Positions 1-5,182 of a stretch of 7,732 nt of DNA are shown in pieces. The DNA is from Anaerolineales bacterium UBA832 (lineage in GTDB: Bacteria > Chloroflexota > Anaerolineae > Anaerolineales > UBA11657). Numbering within the stretch: position 1 is the first letter of the stretch; each line of letters starts with the position of its first letter. The notes below the pieces were generated by a model that worked only from the letters and a program-made list of their open reading frames with translations, was not told the origin of the DNA and did not search any database. Position numbers and translations under genes: made by a program. Location of the stretch: assembly GCA_002296125.1 (NCBI GenBank), contig DBHI01000093.1, positions 1-7,732 of the forward strand. The letters are read 5' to 3'.

Positions 1-1310
1 TCTGTTTGCCACCATGTGTCTACAACTGCAGCCTCACCTCTACCTATAACATCATAGTACCATCGCCACACCTCAGGCTCTATAGGCTCACCTACAGTAG
101 TCATATGTTTAAATTTATAATTATACTTAAGTGGTTCTTCCGGACCATCCTTACGTAACATGCGCACTGTAGTTGGAGCAGTATGAAAAATATTGACACC
201 TAACCTCTCTGCTATTCGCCATGGACGACCAGCATCTGGAAACGTTGGAACACCCTCATACATAACACTAGTACCACCCAATGAAAGCGGTCCGTAGACA
301 ATATAAGAATGACCAGTAATCCAACCTATATCTGCCATACACCAATATACATCTTTTAATTGAATATCCTGCACATATTTTGAAGTACCTGTTACATAGG
401 AAAGATAACCTCCTATGCTATGCTGACAACCCTTTGGCTTACCTGTAGTTCCACTTGTATACATCAAAAAAAGAGGAGCATCTGCATCTAAATTGATAGG
501 ATCAACAATAGATCCTCTATATTCCTTCAAACATTCTTCAACAAAAAAATCTCTGCCTGAAACCATAGGTGATTCTGATTGATATGAATCTAAATAACGC
601 CTCCACACAAGTACTTTGTCCACAGATTGACCAAGGTCTTCTGCCACTTCCACTGCTTCATCAGCCTTAATTTTGTGATCCAACATAGTTCCATTACGAT
701 AATATCCATCCATAGTAATTAGAACTTTGCTACCTGAATCGGCAATTCGTTCGCCACAGGCTTTACCACTAAAACCACCAAACACAACCGAATGTATTAT
801 GCCAAGTCTAGCGCAAGCTAACATCACAACAGGAAGCTCAATAGACATAGGCATATGTATTGTTACTCTATCTCCTGGTCCTAATTTTGCAAAATCACGA
901 AGTAAAGCAGCGGTTTCGTTTACTCTGACATATAACTCTCTGTATGTAATAACTTTGTGATCTTCATCCTCTATTTCTGGAACAAAAATAAATGCTGTCT
1001 TGTTTCCATTATCGATAATATGCCTATCTACACAATTATAACTAGCGTTAATCTTGCCTCCTACAAACCATTTCCAACAAGGTGCATCGCTAGAATCGAA
1101 GATCTTATCCCATTTCTTGTACCATGTTAATAAGTTAGCATATTCAGTAAAACAATCAGGAAATTTGTCTAAAGCAAAGCGCTCATATATCTCAGGATCC
1201 TTCATGTTAGCTTGTGCCACAAATTCCTTATTAGGCGCAAAATACTCCTCTTCTTGCCAATGCACAGCAATCTGCGCTTCAGTTACCTTTTCATGCTCTA
1301 TATGTTTCAT
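1..1310 (-). CDS. acsA: Acetyl-CoA synthetase (AMP-forming), 5' part, cut by the window edge
   Basis: This enzyme activates acetate to acetyl-AMP and then acetyl-CoA in the cytoplasm. The visible 436 codons include the ACAS N-terminal segment (about residues 15-75), the CVDRH motif (93-97), the HSVVFGGFS core motif (173-181), the ATP-binding P-loop YTSGTTGKPKG (284-294), the WCMADIGWITGHSY stretch (323-336), VGEPI (406-410) and DTWWQT (431-436). The Trp pair in the last motif is, in known Acs structures, the feature that restricts the acyl pocket to acetate or propionate; larger-substrate relatives lack it. The start is the ATG at 1310, with AAGGAG at 1318-1323 seven bases upstream. Family members are about 640-660 residues, so roughly the last 200, including the mobile C-terminal domain with the regulatory lysine, lie outside the window. 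At the position I align with the second CoA-contacting Arg of Salmonella Acs there is Thr208; Arg205 is kept. The gene is divergent from the MoaD-like gene. Function is confident from the motifs. Confidence 0.95.
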   Translation of the reverse strand, partial: MKHIEHEKVTEAQIAVHWQEEEYFAPNKEFVAQANMKDPEIYERFALDKFPDCFTEYANLLTWYKKWDKIFDSSDAPCWKWFVGGKINASYNCVDRHIIDNGNKTAFIFVPEIEDEDHKVITYRELYVRVNETAALLRDFAKLGPGDRVTIHMPMSIELPVVMLACARLGIIHSVVFGGFSGKACGERIADSGSKVLITMDGYYRNGTMLDHKIKADEAVEVAEDLGQSVDKVLVWRRYLDSYQSESPMVSGRDFFVEECLKEYRGSIVDPINLDADAPLFLMYTSGTTGKPKGCQHSIGGYLSYVTGTSKYVQDIQLKDVYWCMADIGWITGHSYIVYGPLSLGGTSVMYEGVPTFPDAGRPWRIAERLGVNIFHTAPTTVRMLRKDGPEEPLKYNYKFKHMTTVGEPIEPEVWRWYYDVIGRGEAAVVDTWWQT

Positions 1311-1505
1311 TACTATGCTCCTTTTTGAACACCAATAATGTTCTCACAACTTTAGCACAATGGTTGCAAAATGCAAACATCAACAATTTAAATTTCATTT
1401 AACCTAAAGATCCTTCTAGTTAATATGCAAAATTTGTAAACATTGGACATCATAGTACAATACTACTAATATCGTATAAAATTCAAAATACAAATAGGTC
1501 TACAT
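1311..1505. promoter_or_regulatory. Divergent intergenic region between acsA and the MoaD-like gene
   Basis: This 195-base AT-rich spacer has no credible ORF and should hold promoters for both flanking genes. Minus strand (acsA): a weak TTTGCA (1372-1377), 17-base spacer, TAAAGT (1349-1354) pair. The short dyad TTGCA-AAA-TGCAA (1364-1376) overlaps it. Plus strand (MoaD-like): TTGGAC (1443-1448), 18-base spacer, TAATAT (1467-1472), or alternatively TATAAA at 1475-1480. Two similar strings, GCAAAATGCAAACAT (1366-1380) and GCAAAATTTGTAAACAT (1427-1443), lie about 60 bases apart in the same orientation and could be two copies of a regulator site. In sequence this AT-rich, such matches can arise by chance, so individual boxes are tentative. 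Confidence 0.4.
1318..1323 (-). promoter_or_regulatory. Ribosome binding site of acsA
   Basis: AAGGAG on the minus strand, seven bases before the ATG at 1310. It fixes the acetyl-CoA synthetase start. Confidence 0.7.
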
Positions 1506-1838
1506 TTGATAATAAACTTCTATTCTACATTGCGAGATATAGCCGGCACTCAATCCATTACTTTAGACTATCCAAATGGCGAAACCATCAGTCATATTAT
1601 CCAAAAAATAGTAGCTCTTTATCCTGACATGCACTACGAATTACTAGACGATAACAACATGATATATGGTCATGTACACATTTTTGTTAATGGATTAAAT
1701 ATGACTCTGATTAAAAAAAACTCATCAGAAACTATCTCCAATCAGAGCACATTAGATATTTTTCATGCAATAGGAGGAGGACATCATACAGGAGAAATTC
1801 ATTTAATCAAAAAGCGTCTTGCATTTGACCTTTTCTAA
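1506..1838 (+). CDS. MoaD/ThiS-like beta-grasp (ubiquitin-like) sulfur-carrier protein with a C-terminal tail
   Basis: A 110-residue protein with the MoaD/ThiS pattern. An N-terminal strand (INFYSTLRDIAG, 3-14) resembles the usual start of MoaD. A central part resembles archaeal-type small modifier proteins (HVHIFVNGLN, 56-65), and LDIFHAIGGG (83-92) corresponds to the family's IFPPVAGG end. MoaD and ThiS carry sulfur as a thiocarboxylate on a free C-terminal Gly after adenylation by MoeB or ThiF. Here GGG is at 90-92 and 18 more residues follow (HHTGEIHLIKKRLAFDLF), so the Gly is not terminal as encoded. Either the tail is removed, the protein is not a carrier, or the stop was lost. The TTG start at 1506 was chosen because the strand homology begins there; only a weak AGG (1496-1498) lies upstream. 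No molybdopterin, thiamine or MoeB gene is visible nearby. Its last 36 bases overlap the convergent glycosyltransferase gene. The fold call is fairly sure; the pathway is unknown. Confidence 0.75.
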   Translation: MIINFYSTLRDIAGTQSITLDYPNGETISHIIQKIVALYPDMHYELLDDNNMIYGHVHIFVNGLNMTLIKKNSSETISNQSTLDIFHAIGGGHHTGEIHLIKKRLAFDLF

Positions 1839-3383
1839 AACTGCAATGCTGTATTCTTGATCAAGCAACTTTTGCACATCATTCAGAGAAACATTACTAA
1901 CATTCACAATATTTACATCCTTTGATTCCCTAGATGCATTCAACAAATATGCCCACCTATAAAACCCTTCATATTTATCACGAGTCACACCCCTAACCAA
2001 GTTCATGTCCCGATCCTTAACCCAATTGACAATTAAATCAGGACACAATGACAAAACATAATCAGGGTCAAATTTATTATGACCTACTTCAAAAAATGTT
2101 GGCTCTATTCTAGCAATATGCCTATCATTTAATCCTAGCATATCTATTGTTTGCAAACCTGAATAGAAAGGAATCTTACCAGCAGCATCTGAAGCTAACA
2201 ACTTACCTTCATACTCTTCTTTAATCATCTGTCCTAACTCAATATTCCTATCATATTTATGAAATGTATATAAAAATCTATCGTCTAATACCACCATTCG
2301 TAACTGCAATATTATCAACATGCTTACTATGAATATTCGACCACGACCCCCTAAATCTGACCCTATATATCTAAACAATGCTATTAAACCTAATGGATAC
2401 AATACTACTAAAAATCTTTCTACAAAATGATCAGCGCCAATATAAATCCAGTAAAAAATCCAAGCAAAAATAAACACTGTTTCAAACTTAAATAATTGTT
2501 GATTTTCTAACTGTGCTTTTCTGTATAAGTTTGAGAACACTTGTACAAAAACTAAAACAGCGACCAATAAATATACAAACAAACCCTCATTCATAGAAAT
2601 ACCCCAAAGCTGTCTAACAGCAAAAACAACCCTTTCAATTAGAGGACCTGACACCTTGGCATAATATGTATTAGGAAGAAGATCACCATAATAATACAAT
2701 CTCCAGATAGAATAAGCAGAAAGTGTACACACCACAACCATTAACGACCACCACATCTCCCTAAAACATCCTTTCAGAAATAAATAAAAAATTACAATAG
2801 ATGCTATTACAAAACCATCCGCTCTAGCCATAGATATACAAATGAGCAGCAAACTTAAAATCCTTAAGTCTTTTGCACCTTCTATAATACGTTCAATATA
2901 AACCATTAACAACAACACTAAGAAAACAATTAATATAGTTTCCATTCCTGATGAAATCCACATCCATAGCGGAGGAGTTAGGACAAACACAAAAGCAGCT
3001 AAAGATCCATTAGTGTTTCCAAATTTGTCTCGTGTATAGTTAGCAAACACATACAAAGCACCTATGCCAAAGCAAATATTAAGAACAACTGATACAACAT
3101 ATACATGTGTAGATGCACCCACAAGAAACACAGGTGTTAATAACAGTAGATAAAGTAAATTGGAATAACCCTCTACTGGATCTCCAGGATTAAATACTAT
3201 TCCATTTCCATTTGCTAAGTTTTCAGCATATCTATAAGTAATATAAGCATCATCAGTACCCCAAGCATCTCCACTCCAATCATAATGAAAATAACCCATC
3301 CAATAGTGTGCAAGAGAACCAATCACCAACAAAGCAGCTGAAAAGTTTAATACAAAGACCTTATTAGTAAAAATTTTCTTCAT
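1803..3383 (-). CDS. GT-C family membrane glycosyltransferase, AftB-like
   Basis: A 526-residue polytopic membrane protein. Hydrophobic segments lie near 8-28, 75-115, 127-163, 174-203, 210-228, 265-283, 301-315, 322-338 and 350-365, with a soluble C-terminal part from about 370. GT-C features are the acidic loop DDAYITYRYA (44-53) after the first TM, where the paired Asp is the usual catalytic or metal site, then FNPGDPVEGYSNLLY (64-78), SGMET (145-149), ARADG (186-190), YYGDLLPNTYYAK (231-243) and GADHFVERF (316-324). This set resembles mycobacterial AftB-type arabinosyltransferases and related bacterial proteins that transfer sugars from polyprenyl-phosphate donors outside the membrane. 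The actual sugar and acceptor cannot be read from sequence. The start is ATG 3383, which shares ATGA with the stop of the CoxG-like gene and implies translational coupling. An in-frame ATG at 3407 would overlap that gene by 28 bases and is less likely. The 3' end overlaps the MoaD-like gene. Confidence 0.82.
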   Translation of the reverse strand: MKKIFTNKVFVLNFSAALLVIGSLAHYWMGYFHYDWSGDAWGTDDAYITYRYAENLANGNGIVFNPGDPVEGYSNLLYLLLLTPVFLVGASTHVYVVSVVLNICFGIGALYVFANYTRDKFGNTNGSLAAFVFVLTPPLWMWISSGMETILIVFLVLLLMVYIERIIEGAKDLRILSLLLICISMARADGFVIASIVIFYLFLKGCFREMWWSLMVVVCTLSAYSIWRLYYYGDLLPNTYYAKVSGPLIERVVFAVRQLWGISMNEGLFVYLLVAVLVFVQVFSNLYRKAQLENQQLFKFETVFIFAWIFYWIYIGADHFVERFLVVLYPLGLIALFRYIGSDLGGRGRIFIVSMLIILQLRMVVLDDRFLYTFHKYDRNIELGQMIKEEYEGKLLASDAAGKIPFYSGLQTIDMLGLNDRHIARIEPTFFEVGHNKFDPDYVLSLCPDLIVNWVKDRDMNLVRGVTRDKYEGFYRWAYLLNASRESKDVNIVNVSNVSLNDVQKLLDQEYSIAVLEKVKCKTLFD

Positions 3384-3823
3384 TTCTCTATGCGAGCTAC
3401 TACACAATCAAAAAATTCTCCTACTAACTTCTTAGTCACCCCTGGAGCTAAACGCATAGCTAAACTAGCAATCCTACCCATAATTTGTACATCAGCACGC
3501 CAATTTAATTCTGTCATACCATCGTCAGTCTCCTGAAGATCCATATTGGCTTCAACTTCAGCAGCGCTACCCGGCGCATTGCCTCTTGCTCGCATCACTG
3601 CAAGATTTGGTGAATCTAATTCCACCCATTCAACCTCCATAGCGAAACTAACCTTAACAGCCCCCAAAGCAATTCCAACGTCCGTTCTAAATTTCTTGTC
3701 AGGTTCAACTACTTCAACTGTGTTAACGCCTGGCGCACACTGACTAACTAAATCTGGATCTGTCAAAAAATCCCAAACAACTTGTCTACTAGCATTAATT
3801 TTCACTTTTCCATCAAATTTCAT
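3380..3823 (-). CDS. CoxG-like SRPBCC (START/Bet v1 fold) protein
   Basis: A 147-residue single-domain protein covering the usual CoxG length of about 145-150. It begins MKFDGKVKI, followed by VWDFLTDPDLVSQCAPGV (about 16-33), the charged central strands EVVEPDKKFRTDVGIALGAVKVSF, the NAPGSAAEVEANM strand, ELNWRADVQIMGRIASLAMRL, and the closing helix GVTKKLVGEFFDCV. These are typical of the carbon monoxide dehydrogenase subunit G family. CoxG proper helps anchor or mature CO dehydrogenase at the membrane, but many lineages carry stand-alone relatives of unknown role. No coxMSL gene is in view, so CO oxidation should not be assumed. There is no signal peptide or TM segment. The start is the ATG at 3823, because a GTG at 3835 would put the strong Shine-Dalgarno inside the gene. 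It is the first gene of a two-gene unit with the membrane glycosyltransferase, and divergent from the SPFH gene. Confidence 0.85.
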   Translation of the reverse strand: MKFDGKVKINASRQVVWDFLTDPDLVSQCAPGVNTVEVVEPDKKFRTDVGIALGAVKVSFAMEVEWVELDSPNLAVMRARGNAPGSAAEVEANMDLQETDDGMTELNWRADVQIMGRIASLAMRLAPGVTKKLVGEFFDCVVARIEK

Positions 3824-3824
3824 A

Positions 3825-3833
3825 ATCACCTCC
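3825..3833 (-). promoter_or_regulatory. Strong Shine-Dalgarno that sets the CoxG-like start
   Basis: GGAGGTGAT on the minus strand is a near-complete complement to the 16S 3' end, with its GGAGG core five bases from the ATG at 3823. It argues against the longer GTG start at 3835. Confidence 0.85.
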
Positions 3834-3857
3834 ACAATAATTTCAATATTATAACTA

Positions 3858-3878
3858 AAATATAGAATATCTATATTT
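3858..3878. promoter_or_regulatory. 21-bp palindrome near the CoxG-like gene, possible operator
   Basis: A perfect dyad: AAATATAGA (3858-3866), spacer ATA, TCTATATTT (3870-3878). It lies 35 bases upstream of the CoxG-like ATG. Minus-strand -10-like TATAAT hexamers sit on both sides (3848-3853 and 3879-3884), so a protein bound here would cover the likely CoxG promoter. All arms are AT-rich, which raises the chance expectation, but nine matched pairs in each arm is long. Confidence 0.4.
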
Positions 3879-3895
3879 ATTATAGAAGCAATAGT

Positions 3896-3919
3896 TTTGT
3901 ATTACTGTGTTAATACAAA
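3896..3919. promoter_or_regulatory. 24-bp dyad over the SPFH promoter, possible operator
   Basis: A perfect inverted repeat: TTTGTATTA (3896-3904), spacer CTGTGT, TAATACAAA (3911-3919). The half-site TAATACAAA recurs in direct orientation at 3922-3930, and AATACAAA again at 3949-3956. The dyad covers the -35 and spacer of the candidate promoter at 3897-3925, an arrangement typical of repressor operators. The binding protein is unknown. Confidence 0.45.
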
Positions 3920-3925
3920 TATAAT
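3897..3925 (+). promoter_or_regulatory. Candidate sigma-70-like promoter of the SPFH gene
   Basis: TTGTAT (3897-3902), a 17-base spacer and a perfect TATAAT (3920-3925) form a plausible promoter. A second perfect TATAAT at 3936-3941, with only AATACA (3912-3917) as a -35, is an alternative start nearer the gene. Confidence 0.5.
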
Positions 3926-3964
3926 ACAAATAATCTATAATCACTTAAAATACAAATTAGATAG

Positions 3965-3970
3965 AAGGAG
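3965..3970 (+). promoter_or_regulatory. Ribosome binding site of the SPFH gene
   Basis: AAGGAG nine bases before the ATG at 3980 supports that start codon. Confidence 0.7.
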
Positions 3971-3979
3971 AGTGTCTCA

Positions 3980-5008
3980 ATGAATGTTGCAAATCTTGTT
4001 AGTGTATTAGCCAGTATATCTTGGCTATTATTAATAGGAAGTATTTTGTTTGCTGGTGCCAGCGTAGCTCGTGGAGGACGTGCTGGTTCATATGCTAGCT
4101 TAGTAATTGGCGCATTAGCGCTTGCTCTTGTACTATCAACAATAAGTCAAGGTCTTGTGTTTATACAGCCCGAAACACGTGGTGTAGTAATAAGTGCTTT
4201 AAGACAAACTGGTCTTCGAAGTCAAGCTCTACAACCCGGTTTGCGCTTTGTTACTCCATTTTTCGAAGACGTAGTAGTATATCCAATAGCTAAACAAACA
4301 TACACTATGTCCGGAGCTTCAACTGAAGGACAAATTAGCGGTGATGATTCAATAGTAGCCCGTACATCTGATGGTCAAGAAGTCCGAATAGATGCATCTG
4401 TTATATTTTCAATTGATCCATCTGCGGTAGTAGATGTACATGTCGAATGGCAAAATAGATACGTTGATGGATTAGTCAGGCCACAACTTCGTGGTATAGC
4501 CAGAGACTCAGCAGCTAGATATGGCGTTGAAGACATATACAGTATCAGACGTGACGAATTGGCATCTGAAATTGAAGAAGCGCTAAATGTAACTCTAGTG
4601 GAAAATGGATTAATATTGGATGATTTTGTTTTACGTAATATTACCTTTACACCAGAATATGCAGCAGTCATTGAACAAAAACAAATAGCGGAACAAGAAG
4701 TTCAACGTCAAGCATTTGTAGTAAAACAAAGAGAACAAGAAGCAGAACAACTTCGACAAGTATCTCAAGGTGAAGCAGATGCTGCAGTTATAGCATCTGA
4801 AGGTAAAGCTAAAGCAATCTTGGTTGAGGCAGAAGCTCAAGCAGAAGCTCTTACAAAGATAGGAGACGCTCTCACTACGAACCCTGATCTTCTACAATAT
4901 ACTTATGTACAGGAACTTAGTGAAGATGTAAAAGTAATGCTATTGCCATCAAACAGTCCTTATCTCTTTAACTTACCTGAACTAGAAGGATTGTCTACTA
5001 GCGAATAA
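3980..5008 (+). CDS. SPFH/prohibitin-family membrane protein with two N-terminal TM segments
   Basis: A 342-residue protein. Two hydrophobic segments (about 7-30 and 37-62) flank the short loop RGGRAG. An SPFH/PHB domain follows (about 59-235), with the family patterns ETRGVVISAL (65-74), LQPGLRFVTPFFEDVVVYP (84-102), the SxDGQEVRIDASVIFSID strand pair (130-146), VRPQLRGIARDSAARY (166-181) and LDDFVLRNITFTPEYAAVIE (213-232). An Ala/Glu/Gln-rich coiled coil (about 230-295) and a short tail complete it. Family members (prohibitins, HflK/HflC, stomatins) form large membrane rings or microdomains and often modulate AAA protease or membrane organisation; this protein resembles the prohibitin/HflC side. 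It appears to stand alone: no NfeD, HflC partner or FtsH is visible. A terminator follows directly. The AAGGAG box supports the start. The family is secure; the partner is not known. Confidence 0.88.
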   Translation: MNVANLVSVLASISWLLLIGSILFAGASVARGGRAGSYASLVIGALALALVLSTISQGLVFIQPETRGVVISALRQTGLRSQALQPGLRFVTPFFEDVVVYPIAKQTYTMSGASTEGQISGDDSIVARTSDGQEVRIDASVIFSIDPSAVVDVHVEWQNRYVDGLVRPQLRGIARDSAARYGVEDIYSIRRDELASEIEEALNVTLVENGLILDDFVLRNITFTPEYAAVIEQKQIAEQEVQRQAFVVKQREQEAEQLRQVSQGEADAAVIASEGKAKAILVEAEAQAEALTKIGDALTTNPDLLQYTYVQELSEDVKVMLLPSNSPYLFNLPELEGLSTSE

Positions 5009-5027
5009 TTTGATGATCAAATAATGT

Positions 5028-5059
5028 AAAAGGGCCTATCTAATACAATAGGCCCTTTT
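5028..5059. terminator. Bidirectional intrinsic terminator
   Basis: A perfect 12-bp stem, AAAAGGGCCTAT (5028-5039) with ATAGGCCCTTTT (5048-5059), and an 8-base loop. The A and T runs at the stem ends give a short T tract on either strand. It lies between the convergent SPFH gene and the rnd/tRNA-Ser unit, 19 bases past the SPFH stop and five bases past the tRNA 3' end, so it can serve both. Confidence 0.88.
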
Positions 5060-5064
5060 CGCTG

Positions 5065-5151
5065 CGGAGAGGGTGGGATTCGAACCCACGGTGACTGTAA
5101 AGCCACAACGCTTTTCGAGAGCGCCCCGTTCGTCCACTCCGGCACCTCTCC
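5065..5151 (-). tRNA. tRNA-Ser, anticodon CGA
   Basis: The minus strand folds as an 87-base class II tRNA. The acceptor is GGAGAGG/CCTCTCC (5145-5151 with 5066-5072), discriminator G at 5065 as usual for serine. A D arm follows, then an anticodon stem GCGCT/AGCGT with loop CTCGAAA, whose anticodon CGA lies at 5115-5117 and reads UCG. The long variable arm is GTGGC/GTCAC, and the T arm is GTGGG-TTCGAAT-CCCAC. The long variable arm and G discriminator support serine. CCA is not encoded (CAGCG follows the discriminator), so the 3' end needs nucleotidyltransferase. It lies 31 bases downstream of rnd in the same orientation, so it may be cotranscribed, and just ahead of the terminator. Confidence 0.96.
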
Positions 5152-5182
5152 AATAAATTAGTATACAACTAAATTTGTTACA

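Noticed and set aside
727..1338. Two plus-strand open frames of 77 and 94 codons
   Set aside because: They lie antisense within acetyl-CoA synthetase, whose minus-strand frame has unbroken family motifs; their translations show no recognisable domain.
3384..3407. Upstream ATG extending the glycosyltransferase by 8 residues
   Set aside because: It would overlap the CoxG-like gene by 28 bases; the ATGA overlap at 3380-3383 is the normal coupled start, and the extension is hydrophilic and unlike the signal-anchor start.
3824..3835. GTG start four codons upstream in the CoxG-like gene
   Set aside because: These codons are the Shine-Dalgarno (GGAGGTGAT) for the ATG at 3823.
4375..4840. Minus-strand open frames of 98 and 69 codons
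   Set aside because: They are antisense to the SPFH gene, have low-complexity Ser/Phe/Cys-rich translations, and show no ribosome binding site worth noting.
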